Under the pieces are notes generated by a model. The model was not told the origin of the DNA, ran no database searches, and saw nothing but the letters and a program-made list of their open reading frames with translations. The position numbers and the translations under genes were made by a program. This document shows, one piece after another, positions 1 to 5,999 of a stretch of DNA of 5,999 nucleotides; position 1 is the first letter of the stretch; the number at the start of each line of letters is the position of its first letter. Origin of the DNA: Hyphomicrobiales bacterium (GTDB lineage Bacteria; Pseudomonadota; Alphaproteobacteria; Rhizobiales; Beijerinckiaceae); assembly GCA_025363375.1 (NCBI GenBank), contig JANYDZ010000698.1:1-5999 (forward strand), written 5' to 3'.

Positions 1-3
1 CGA

Positions 4-915
4 TCATTTGTCGTCGGCGGTCGTGGTTTTGCGCGAGGGTCCCTCGAGCGCCCGCAAAAAACGTTGCGAAGGGGGCTCGGAATAGCCCCATACGTCGGCG
101 TGCGAGGCGCGCGCGTTGGACTCCGGCGTGCCGGGCACATAGGCGGCATCGTCGATTTGCTGCATCTCCGTCGTGTATTCAATCGCGAAGCCGTTCGGAT
201 CGACGAAATAGGCGAAGACATTGTCGCCGGTGCCGTGCCGGCCGACGCCCCATTCGATCGGCAGGCCCTCCCGCTTCAATCGGCCGCATCCGCGCAGCAC
301 CGCGTCGAGATTGGGCAATTCGTATGCGACATGGCTCAGCGCCGTGTTCTTGCGGTCCGTATAGGCGATGCAATGGTGGTCGGCGTTGCAGCCCATGAAA
401 TTGGCCTTGCGGGTTCTATCGCGAAGTCGAAAGCCAAGGGCGTCGCGCATGAACGCGGCCGCTTTGTCGAACTCGCGCGAATTGAAAACGACGTGACTGA
501 GTTTGAAAGGACGATCGCGGAGAGGCGCGGGATCGGCGCGAACCGCCGCGTCGCAGACGACTAAAAACTCACGATCTTCGCCGTCGAGGAACGCGAAGCC
601 ATAGCCGCCGCCCGGAGCGACAATCCCGCGCGGCGGGAACTGGGGCTTGCCGCCGGCCCTTCCGACGCGTTCGTACAGGGCGTCGATCACGCCGCGATTT
701 TCCGCGCCGAGGCGGACCCGAACAAGACCGGCTTCGGCGCGGCTATGGAGCGCAAGCACGTAGGCGTCGGGGCCGGAGGCGCGCAGGTAGCAAGTTGTCG
801 GGTTTTGCTCGACGACGCAGAGCCCCCACACCCGCTCGTAAAAAAGCGCCGAAGCCTCCAGGTCCGGGACGGCGATTTCGACCGCGCGAAGCGCGTTGAC
901 GCCAGGTTCGCTCAT
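4..915 (-). CDS. Type I extradiol ring-cleavage dioxygenase (two-domain VOC family protein)
   Basis: This 303-residue protein has two VOC (glyoxalase/BphC-like) modules, roughly residues 8-122 and 138-250. The C-terminal module carries what looks like the full active site of type I extradiol dioxygenases: iron ligands His141 (LSHVVF), His195 (LSHVAYEL) and Glu246 (FAIEYT), plus second-sphere His181 (in DHHCIAY), His227 (GRHGTGDN) and Tyr236 (AYFVDPNG), matching my recollection of BphC. Such enzymes cleave catechol-type rings next to the diol using Fe(II) and O2 in the cytoplasm. The N-terminal module lacks these ligands, as is usual. The Met at 915 was chosen because it overlaps the upstream aldolase stop as ATGA and starts at the first VOC module; the frame stays open back to 1536, but that would run through the aldolase gene. 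No good Shine-Dalgarno is visible, so translational coupling is likely. The substrate is unknown. A non-dioxygenase VOC role is possible but less likely. Confidence 0.88.
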   Translation of the reverse strand: MSEPGVNALRAVEIAVPDLEASALFYERVWGLCVVEQNPTTCYLRASGPDAYVLALHSRAEAGLVRVRLGAENRGVIDALYERVGRAGGKPQFPPRGIVAPGGGYGFAFLDGEDREFLVVCDAAVRADPAPLRDRPFKLSHVVFNSREFDKAAAFMRDALGFRLRDRTRKANFMGCNADHHCIAYTDRKNTALSHVAYELPNLDAVLRGCGRLKREGLPIEWGVGRHGTGDNVFAYFVDPNGFAIEYTTEMQQIDDAAYVPGTPESNARASHADVWGYSEPPSQRFLRALEGPSRKTTTADDK

Positions 916-1889
916 TGTGGATCGGTCGCCGCGTATTTGCCGCAAAGCTCCCTCCAACGACGCGCATGTTCGCGCACCATGATCATATAGGGCTCTGGCA
1001 TGATGTTGTAGGGCGGGCGTATCGGTCCCGCCTTGCAATAACCGGCTTCGACGATCCTCAGCTTTTCGAGTTGAATATTGTAAGTCGCCATAAGATCGGC
1101 GTCGGTCACGAGTTCGCGAATGGGTTCGCGCACCCAGGCCAGATCGGCGGCGACTTTCTGGAGCTTGTCCTTGTCGCCGGCCAATTGCGCGCGCATTTGC
1201 GCGAGCACGGGTTCCGGCCCCATCGACGCCGCGGTTGACCAGCAGGCGGTCGTGGTCTGCGGCGACAGTTCGGCGAATTTTCCAAGGCCGCCGTCGTGCG
1301 GCAAAAAATGCACCCGCCCCTTCGAAGCGGCGAGCGCGGCCAGGAGCGCCTGCGGACGGGAGTATTTCGCCGCGATCAAGGTAGGAGCCGCATCGACGAC
1401 CCGGCTCCAGAACTCGGGCGGAAACGAAAACCGGAATGCGCGCCCGTTTCCGTAAACCATGATGGCGACATCGGGAAAAGCCTCGGAGACGCTGCGATAA
1501 TATTGCACGGCCATGTCGATGGTCAGCGGCTGCCACATGGGCAAGCCGAGCAGAATGCCGTCGGCCCCCCGTTGCGCGGCAAAGCGCGTGCGGCGAATCA
1601 CTTCGTGCGTTCCCAGCGCGGTTGTCCCGATGAATGCCGGAACGCGCTTATTGACGGTCGCCAGCACGCAATCGACGAAGGCCTCGTATTCCGCGCCCGT
1701 AAGCGTCGCACATTCGCCCGTCGTTCCCAGGACGATGAGGCCGCTGACGCCGTCGGCGACGAGACGGTTGATGACGCGCTCGGTCTCGACGAGATCGACC
1801 GTGTCCACCGCGTCCCAGTGGTCGGCTCCATCTTTCGCCGGCGTTGGTATGATGGCGTAAACGCCGCGCAGATCGGTTGGTCGCAACAT
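912..1889 (-). CDS. NahE/PhdJ-like hydratase-aldolase (DapA/NAL superfamily)
   Basis: This 325-residue class I aldolase barrel has the superfamily landmarks: GTTGEC at 55-60, Tyr146 in VYGN and the Schiff-base lysine Lys175 in AAKYS. It lies closer to trans-o-hydroxybenzylidenepyruvate hydratase-aldolase (NahE) and 2'-carboxybenzalpyruvate aldolase (PhdJ) than to dihydrodipicolinate synthase. Blocks I recall from NahE include IPTP near the N-terminus, GECATLT, GTTAL, EVIR, LGLPMW, AFRF then FPPEFW, FLPH (His198), a Trp at 217, YNIQLEK (Asn271) and KAGPIRPPYN near the C-terminus. Those enzymes hydrate an aryl-substituted oxo-butenoate and split it retro-aldol to an aromatic aldehyde and pyruvate. 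The gene starts 2 bases after the cupin stop and overlaps the dioxygenase start by 4 bases, so the two catabolic enzymes are almost certainly co-translated. A GGGG stretch about 8 bases upstream could be a weak ribosome binding site. The family call is from memory; the true substrate is inferred only as aromatic. Confidence 0.88.
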   Translation of the reverse strand: MLRPTDLRGVYAIIPTPAKDGADHWDAVDTVDLVETERVINRLVADGVSGLIVLGTTGECATLTGAEYEAFVDCVLATVNKRVPAFIGTTALGTHEVIRRTRFAAQRGADGILLGLPMWQPLTIDMAVQYYRSVSEAFPDVAIMVYGNGRAFRFSFPPEFWSRVVDAAPTLIAAKYSRPQALLAALAASKGRVHFLPHDGGLGKFAELSPQTTTACWSTAASMGPEPVLAQMRAQLAGDKDKLQKVAADLAWVREPIRELVTDADLMATYNIQLEKLRIVEAGYCKAGPIRPPYNIMPEPYMIMVREHARRWRELCGKYAATDPQ

Positions 1890-1891
1890 CG

Positions 1892-2266
1892 CTAGACCCC
1901 GATCGACAGAGCGACATAGGTCAGATTCTCGACGCCGTTGTTGCGCAATCCGTGCACCGTATTGCAGGGATGCACGAGAAATTGCCCTGGCCCCACCGTT
2001 TCGAGCCGTCCGTCTTCCATGGTCACCTCGCCGGTCCCCGACACAATGAACCAGGCGTGACTTGTCGAAGGATGCATGTGCGTTGTCTGCGCCTGGCCGG
2101 GAACGAGCGTCAGCACCACCGCGCGAAATTCGTCGCCGACATACATGCGGCCGGAGCGCAGTTTCGCTGCGTCGACGACAATGTGATCCGAGATGCGGAA
2201 AACGCGTTCTGACGGATCGTTTTTGGGCCGGTCGGCATAGCGGACATCGACGACCTTCACATCCAT
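1892..2266 (-). CDS. Small single-domain cupin protein
   Basis: This 124-residue protein is a single conserved beta-barrel (cupin). Motif 1 is GQAQTTHMHPSTSH then a Gly after six residues: His63 and His65 form the HxH pair, and the usual Glu is replaced by His70. Motif 2 runs from Gly94 through Pro100 and His105 to Asn109, with Asn102 where Gly is usual. A metal site of His63, His65, His70 and His105 is therefore possible. Small cupins of this kind act as dioxygenases, isomerases, decarboxylases or sugar-binding proteins, so the reaction cannot be named. The start at 2266 is supported by a good Shine-Dalgarno (GAGAGGAA, about 7 bases upstream). The frame is also open upstream through a repeat region to an ATG at 2374, but that start has no proper ribosome site. 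The gene lies between an SDR gene and the aldolase and belongs to the same leftward unit; an accessory step on a pathway intermediate is the best inference. Confidence 0.85.
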   Translation of the reverse strand: MDVKVVDVRYADRPKNDPSERVFRISDHIVVDAAKLRSGRMYVGDEFRAVVLTLVPGQAQTTHMHPSTSHAWFIVSGTGEVTMEDGRLETVGPGQFLVHPCNTVHGLRNNGVENLTYVALSIGV

Positions 2267-2335
2267 CGCGGGATTCCTCTCCAAACGGGTTCCATTTGAC
2301 GACGGAGTTTCAGGTCCAGACCGACACGAGTCAAC

Positions 2336-2383
2336 CAGTCCTTCCCGCAGTCCTTCCCGCAGTCCTTCGCGCATTCCTGCCGG
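2336..2383. repeat. 12-base tandem repeat in the SDR-cupin spacer
   Basis: The unit CAGTCCTTCCCG occurs at 2336-2347 and 2348-2359, then with one change at 2360-2371 (CAGTCCTTCGCG), and a degenerate fourth copy follows at 2372-2383. It lies just past the SDR stop codon (2386-2388) on the minus strand. Read leftward in the frame of the small cupin the units encode Arg-Glu-Gly-Leu three times, which opens the spacer from an ATG at 2374. No protein role is likely since the ribosome site is at the later start. Confidence 0.85.
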
Positions 2384-2385
2384 CT

Positions 2386-3297
2386 TCACGGCCGCGGCGG
2401 TTGCGCGGCTTTCCACGCCGCGTATGCCGGCTTCGCGCTCGCGACGACACCCGCGCGGCGCGGACGCCAGCCGAGTCGTTCGCGCGCTTTGTGCGATGCG
2501 ATGAATTCGTTCTGGTCGAACCACGTGCTGATATTGTCGCCCTTCGTCGGGCCTTCGAAGCGCAAGCCGCCAGCGTAGCCGGCGGCGTCGAGGCAGGCGC
2601 GCATGACATCGAGGCTGCGCGGGCGCTGGTCGTCCGCCAGATGAAAAACCTCGCCATCGACGAGGCTGTCCCGCGCCTCTACGACGAGGCGAAAGGCTTC
2701 GGCGAGATCGGCGATGTGAATCCAGGACCAGCCTTTTTCCTGATCGCCCCGGAACACCGGATCGCCCGCCTCCGCCATGGCGAACCAGTCGGCGCTCACG
2801 CTGTTGAATCCGTCGTTCCCGAACATGAATCCCGGGCGCAGCACCGTCCCGCACGCGTTTTCGACGGCCAGCGCCTCGCGTTCGAGGTCCCGGCGAAAGG
2901 CCAGCGGATGGTCGGGATTCGGCTCCACGGTTTCGTCGATGACGGGGACCGCCACCTTGCCGAAAATAGAGCAACCGGTTGTGTAGACAAAGCGCCGCCG
3001 CAGAGTTCTTTCCGGCAGGGCCCGCAGCGCGGCGAAAAGGGCGCGATCGGTTTCGATCGGCTGTTTCTTGTCCAGCATTGTGTGAATGACCGCGTCGCTG
3101 TCTTCGAGCGCGGATCGATAGGTTTCCGGCCGACCGACATCGCCGGCAAGCAGGGCAACTTCGTGCATTCGCAGGATGTTCAATCTCGGCTGGTCCGGGT
3201 TCCGGACAAGGCCGGTCACGGCATGTCCCGCCGCCGCGAGCCTGATGGCGGCGTGAAAGCCGGCGTAGGCCGACACGCCCGTGATGAAAATCTTCAT
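2386..3297 (-). CDS. Atypical NAD(P)-dependent epimerase/dehydratase-like SDR protein
   Basis: This 303-residue extended or atypical SDR protein begins with a Rossmann nucleotide-binding loop, GVSAYAG at 7-13, after a short beta strand (KIFIT). Asp53-Val54 matches the usual adenine-contacting position. YTTGCSIFG at 105-113, LRPGFMFG at 153-160 and WIHIADLAEAF at 192-202 are typical epimerase/dehydratase blocks. Where YxxxK is expected, the sequence reads PLAFRRDLERE: Phe134 replaces Tyr and Leu138 replaces Lys, so classical SDR redox chemistry may be lost or done differently. The start at 3297 puts the Rossmann strand at the N-terminus and has GGGGGAG 6 bases upstream; the further upstream ATG at 3366 falls in the promoter region. 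It is the first gene of the leftward unit, 119 bases before the small cupin. The role could be reductase, isomerase or NmrA-like binding protein; the substrate is unknown. Confidence 0.85.
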   Translation of the reverse strand: MKIFITGVSAYAGFHAAIRLAAAGHAVTGLVRNPDQPRLNILRMHEVALLAGDVGRPETYRSALEDSDAVIHTMLDKKQPIETDRALFAALRALPERTLRRRFVYTTGCSIFGKVAVPVIDETVEPNPDHPLAFRRDLEREALAVENACGTVLRPGFMFGNDGFNSVSADWFAMAEAGDPVFRGDQEKGWSWIHIADLAEAFRLVVEARDSLVDGEVFHLADDQRPRSLDVMRACLDAAGYAGGLRFEGPTKGDNISTWFDQNEFIASHKARERLGWRPRRAGVVASAKPAYAAWKAAQPPRP

Positions 3298-3336
3298 TGC
3301 CGACTCCCCCCAACTCACGCGAGTTTGCGAGCGGGG

Positions 3337-3365
3337 AAGATAAAGGTCCACAGCGTGGGCGTCCA
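3337..3365 (-). promoter_or_regulatory. Candidate sigma70-type promoter for the leftward unit
   Basis: On the minus strand, TGGACG (3365-3360) and TATCTT (3342-3337) are separated by 17 bases, and would start transcription about 30 bases before the SDR start codon. Each hexamer matches the consensus only in part. The placement in the divergent intergenic region supports it; no transcript data exist. Confidence 0.35.
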
Positions 3366-3394
3366 TTAACCGGGTTTCGCCAGTCGGGCGTCAT

Positions 3395-3424
3395 TTGTCG
3401 GGGCGTCGTTTGATGCGTTATGCT
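3395..3424 (+). promoter_or_regulatory. Candidate sigma70-type promoter for the bicupin unit
   Basis: TTGTCG (3395-3400) and TATGCT (3419-3424) are 18 bases apart and would give a leader of about 30 bases before the first bicupin gene. The -10 overlaps the short inverted repeat TGCTT-TCG-AAGCA at 3421-3433, which could be a regulator site. The match is moderate and the call rests mostly on position. Confidence 0.35.
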
Positions 3425-3461
3425 TTCGAAGCACGGGAAAATCAGGCGGGAGGCTTGGTGA

Positions 3462-4559
3462 ATGAACGCAATCGCGCAAGCGCGTTATGGAATCGATTCA
3501 TACAAGGATTGGCTCAGGAAGGAGGGGCTTCGCGTCGTCGAAGGCCTGGCCATCAACTGCTTTGAAGTGGAGACCGCCGAATGGCCGCGCGTGGGCACGC
3601 GCGCGGCGGCCCTGCATCTGGATGGGCGCGGCGATTTCTGCAACATGTTCCTGCACGACCTCGGTCCTGGCAAGGCCTCGCGCCCGCAGCGCCATGTGTT
3701 CGAAGAGGTGATTTACGTTCTTGAAGGGGCGGGAAGCACGCAGCTGGAATTGCCGAATGGAGAAAAGCGTGCGTTTGAATGGGGCGCCGCGAGTCTCTTC
3801 GCGATTCCGCTCAACGCGAAATATCGCCATTTCAACGCCAGCGGCTCCGAGCGGGCGCTCTTCGTCAGCACGACGAATCTGCCGATGATGCTCAATCTTT
3901 TCCATAACGAGGGCTTCGTCTTCGACAACAGCTTCGACTTCGACGACCGCGTCGGCCGGAAGGAGTTTTTCGCGGGCGAGGGCGTGATGAATCTGGTGCG
4001 TCAGGGCAACAACACATGGGAAACGAATTTTGTGCCCGATCTTCAGAAGATCGAGCTTCCCGACTTTTCGGATCGCGGCGCGGGAGGCGGCAATCTGCTG
4101 TTTCTGCTGGCCGACAGCTCGATGCACGCGCACGTTTCGGAAATGCCCGTGGGCACATACAAAAAAGCGCATCGCCACGGCCCCGGCTATCACGTCATGT
4201 GTGTGGGCGGTTCGGGGTTCTCGTTGATGTGGCGAGAGGGCGACAAGGACTTCGAGCGGGTCGAATGGACGCATGGCGTCGTGTTTCCGCCCGCGGATCA
4301 ACAGTGGCATCAGCATTTCACCACAAGCGCGGGTTCGGCGCGATATCTGGCGACGGGCTTCGGCAGCCTGCGCTATCCGTTTACGCAGGCGCGGCGGCAG
4401 GAAATTCTGGGCGAGAAAGTCGCGTTTTCGACGAGCGTCAGGGACGGCGGCGATCAGATCGAATACGCGGATCAGGATCCCAGGATTCATCAAGTGTTTC
4501 TCGCCGAACTCGCCAGACGCGGTTTAAAGTCCGGGATGGACCGCTTTTTTCCGCGTTGA
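3462..4559 (+). CDS. Bicupin protein, first tandem copy (putative dioxygenase-like)
   Basis: This 365-residue protein has two cupin barrels, about 60-140 and 210-305, joined by a conserved linker. In the first barrel the usual HxH is Gln76-Arg-His78, followed by Glu82 and, in motif 2, His123 in RHFNAS, so one metal ligand is missing. In the second barrel GTYKKAHRHGPGYH gives His237 and His239, with His244 where Glu is usual, and motif 2 carries WHQHF (His283, His285). The C-terminal barrel is thus the likelier metal site. The overall plan recalls gentisate and 1-hydroxy-2-naphthoate dioxygenases, but those as I recall keep His ligands in the first barrel, so the activity is unproven. The start is supported by GGGAGG 8 bases upstream. 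It is the first gene of the rightward unit, and its neighbour at 4637 is a close paralogue. No signal peptide is seen, so it should be cytoplasmic. Confidence 0.85.
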   Translation: MNAIAQARYGIDSYKDWLRKEGLRVVEGLAINCFEVETAEWPRVGTRAAALHLDGRGDFCNMFLHDLGPGKASRPQRHVFEEVIYVLEGAGSTQLELPNGEKRAFEWGAASLFAIPLNAKYRHFNASGSERALFVSTTNLPMMLNLFHNEGFVFDNSFDFDDRVGRKEFFAGEGVMNLVRQGNNTWETNFVPDLQKIELPDFSDRGAGGGNLLFLLADSSMHAHVSEMPVGTYKKAHRHGPGYHVMCVGGSGFSLMWREGDKDFERVEWTHGVVFPPADQQWHQHFTTSAGSARYLATGFGSLRYPFTQARRQEILGEKVAFSTSVRDGGDQIEYADQDPRIHQVFLAELARRGLKSGMDRFFPR

Positions 4560-4636
4560 CCGGCCCTCGCGAATCCTGGACCGGCGAAACCCTTGCGCCG
4601 CGGTAAGCGCCGCGCTGTCTGAAACGGGAACAGCTT

Positions 4637-5779
4637 ATGACTGAAACACCAAACGCGGCGCGCTACGGCATTGATCCCTATCTCGACTGGATCCGGCAGG
4701 AAGGCGTCCCCGTCGTCGAGGATTACGGCCTCTATCTTTTCGATGTGCAGACCAGAATGTGGCCGCGCTTCGGCATGAAGGGCGCCGCCTGCCATTGCCA
4801 GGGCCGCGGCGATTTTGCCAGCATGTTTCTGTTCGAGATCGCGCCCGGCGGCTCGTCGACGCCGCAGAAACATCTCTACGAGGAAGTCGTCTACGTGCTG
4901 GAGGGAACCGGCTCCACGCAGATTGAATTGCCGGATGGAACCAGACGCAGCTTCGAATGGGGGCCGCGCAGCCTGTTTGCGGTGCCGATCAACGCCAGGC
5001 ACAGGCACTTCAACGCCAGCGGGCGCAACCGCGCGCTGTTCGTCGCGACGAACGACATGCCGCTGCTGATGAACCTCTTCCACAACGAGAGATTCATTTT
5101 CGACGCGGATTTCGAATTCTCCGAGCGGATCGGCAAGAACAAGTATTATTCGGGCGAGGGCGATCTCATCATGACGCGTCCTGGCAACCACATGTGGGAG
5201 ACGAATTTCGTTCCCGACCTTGACCAGATCGCCCTGACCAAATGGGACGAGCGCGGCGCCGGCTCCTCCATCATCCTGTTCGTGCTCGCCGACGGCAACA
5301 TGCACGCGCATATCTCGGAAATGCCGGTCGGCACCTATAAAAAGGCGCACCGCCACGGCTCGGGCGCCCACGTGATGATCGTCTCCGGCACGGGCTATTC
5401 GCTGTTCTGGTGGGAAGACAAGCAGGATTTCAAGCGGCTCGACTGGAAACACGGCATGGTTTTTCCGCCGGTCGAAAAACAATGGCACCAGCATTTCAAC
5501 ACCGGCCCCGATCCAACGCGCTATCTCGCCACGAGCATGGGCAGCATTCGATACCCGCTCACCGCGCGCAAACGCCGTTCGACCGGCAGCACGACCAAGG
5601 GGGGCGACATCGCGGTGGCGACCAGCCGCAGGAAGGGCGGTGACCAGATCGAATACGACGATCAGGATCCGCGCATCCATCTCATGTTTATGGAGGAGTT
5701 GCGCCGGAACGGAGGCGCGTCCAGAATGCAGAAATATTTCGACGACGACGGCGCGCCGAAACGGATCGTCGCGCCATAG
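4637..5779 (+). CDS. Bicupin protein, second tandem copy (putative dioxygenase-like)
   Basis: This 380-residue paralogue of the preceding gene aligns with it along nearly its whole length; one block (MHAH, then SEMPVGTYKKAHRHG) differs at a single residue of 20. The same metal-motif changes are present: Gln77-Lys-His79 with Glu83 and His124 in the first barrel, and His238, His240, His245 and WHQHF (His284, His286) in the second. It differs by a basic, Ser/Thr-rich insertion near residues 310-333 and a longer C-terminal tail after KYFDDD. Both copies share a near-identical GGDQIEY-DQDPRIH block close to the end. The start has a modest GGGAA 6 bases upstream, 77 bases after the previous stop. 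Two diverged copies in one operon could be subunits of one complex or enzymes for two related substrates; the sequence does not decide. The specific reaction is unknown. Confidence 0.86.
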   Translation: MTETPNAARYGIDPYLDWIRQEGVPVVEDYGLYLFDVQTRMWPRFGMKGAACHCQGRGDFASMFLFEIAPGGSSTPQKHLYEEVVYVLEGTGSTQIELPDGTRRSFEWGPRSLFAVPINARHRHFNASGRNRALFVATNDMPLLMNLFHNERFIFDADFEFSERIGKNKYYSGEGDLIMTRPGNHMWETNFVPDLDQIALTKWDERGAGSSIILFVLADGNMHAHISEMPVGTYKKAHRHGSGAHVMIVSGTGYSLFWWEDKQDFKRLDWKHGMVFPPVEKQWHQHFNTGPDPTRYLATSMGSIRYPLTARKRRSTGSTTKGGDIAVATSRRKGGDQIEYDDQDPRIHLMFMEELRRNGGASRMQKYFDDDGAPKRIVAP

Positions 5780-5840
5780 GCAAGATGCGTTTGCGCTTTT
5801 GCGGCGGGACGATGAAATCCGGCCGCCAGGGGGGAGTTTT

Positions 5841-5999
5841 GTGAGCACTGCAATGGACGCGCGGCGCATCAACGTCCACCACCATTTTCTGCCGCCGCGC
5901 TACATGAAGGCCATCGAGGCGCATCTGCCGCCTGGCCGCGGCCGGCAGCGGGCGGCGGAATGGACGCTGACGGCCGACATCGAACAGATGGACGCGGCG
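5841..5999 (+). CDS. Amidohydrolase-2 family protein, N-terminus only
   Basis: The first 53 codons are visible and the gene runs out of the window. With the GTG start the protein begins MSTAMDARRINVHHHFLPPR; the His13-x-His15 pair followed by FLPP is the metal-binding first strand of the amidohydrolase-2 family (PF04909). This family holds aromatic-acid decarboxylases such as gamma-resorcylate decarboxylase and ACMSD, and hydratases or lactonases of ring-cleavage products. The GTG at 5841 is preferred because a purine-rich AGGGGGGAG ends 4 bases before it; the in-frame ATG at 5853 would be about 16 bases away. It follows the second bicupin by 61 bases on the same strand and probably shares its transcript. 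Which reaction it performs needs the rest of the gene. Confidence 0.8.
   Translation, partial: MSTAMDARRINVHHHFLPPRYMKAIEAHLPPGRGRQRAAEWTLTADIEQMDAA

Noticed and set aside
4..1536. 510-codon minus-strand frame ending with the dioxygenase
   Set aside because: The upstream part is an out-of-frame reading of the aldolase gene; the real start is the ATG at 915.
1892..3394. 500-codon minus-strand frame covering the SDR gene and the small cupin
   Set aside because: Only its last 124 codons (from 2266) look like protein; the rest is an out-of-frame reading of the SDR gene. It is not a fusion.
3498..4493. Minus-strand open frame (331 codons) opposite the first bicupin
   Set aside because: It is the same kind of antisense shadow; the plus-strand protein is conserved with its paralogue and has a good ribosome site.
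4560..4636. Short direct repeats (GCGCCGCG at 4595-4602 and 4607-4614) between the bicupins as a possible terminator
   Set aside because: No stable hairpin followed by a T run is seen, and the genes appear to be co-transcribed.
5780..5840. Weak GGCGG/CCGCC pairing before the amidohydrolase gene
   Set aside because: The stem is short with a long loop and no T run directly after it, so it is not supported as a terminator.
4490..5872. Long minus-strand open frame (460 codons) opposite the second bicupin
   Set aside because: It mirrors the codon pattern of the real gene in GC-rich DNA, is low in recognisable motifs and rich in Arg/Ala/His, while the plus strand has clear cupin motifs.

Overview
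The window comes from a GC-rich bacterial chromosome (or large replicon). Gene content and codon style suggest a proteobacterium, most likely an alphaproteobacterium of the Hyphomicrobiales type; this is a weak guess with no phylogenetic marker behind it. The window is densely coding: seven genes, no RNA genes, no mobile elements, no CRISPR and no gene-free stretch over 300 bases.

The layout is two divergent transcription units from a 164-base intergenic region at 3298-3461. The leftward unit runs from an atypical NAD(P)-binding epimerase/SDR protein (3297-2386) to a small single-domain cupin (2266-1892), a NahE/PhdJ-like hydratase-aldolase of the DapA superfamily (1889-912) and a two-domain type I extradiol dioxygenase of the VOC superfamily (915-4). 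The last three are packed tightly: a 2-base gap, then a 4-base ATGA overlap. The rightward unit holds two tandem paralogous bicupin proteins (3462-4559 and 4637-5779), then the start of an amidohydrolase-2 family gene (5841 onward) that runs off the window.

Taken together this looks like a catabolic cluster for an aromatic or aromatic-derived compound. An extradiol ring-cleaving enzyme sits beside an aldolase of the family that splits benzylidenepyruvate-type ring-cleavage products into an aldehyde and pyruvate. The amidohydrolase family includes decarboxylases and hydratases of aromatic breakdown, and the bicupins resemble gentisate / 1-hydroxy-2-naphthoate dioxygenases in overall plan but have different metal motifs. 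The substrate cannot be read from the sequence. No regulator, transporter or ring hydroxylase is visible in the window.

The points most worth a second look are the bicupin pair with its altered metal-binding motifs, the pairing of extradiol dioxygenase and NahE-like aldolase, the SDR protein that appears to lack the Tyr/Lys catalytic pair, and a 12-base tandem repeat just before the small cupin gene.
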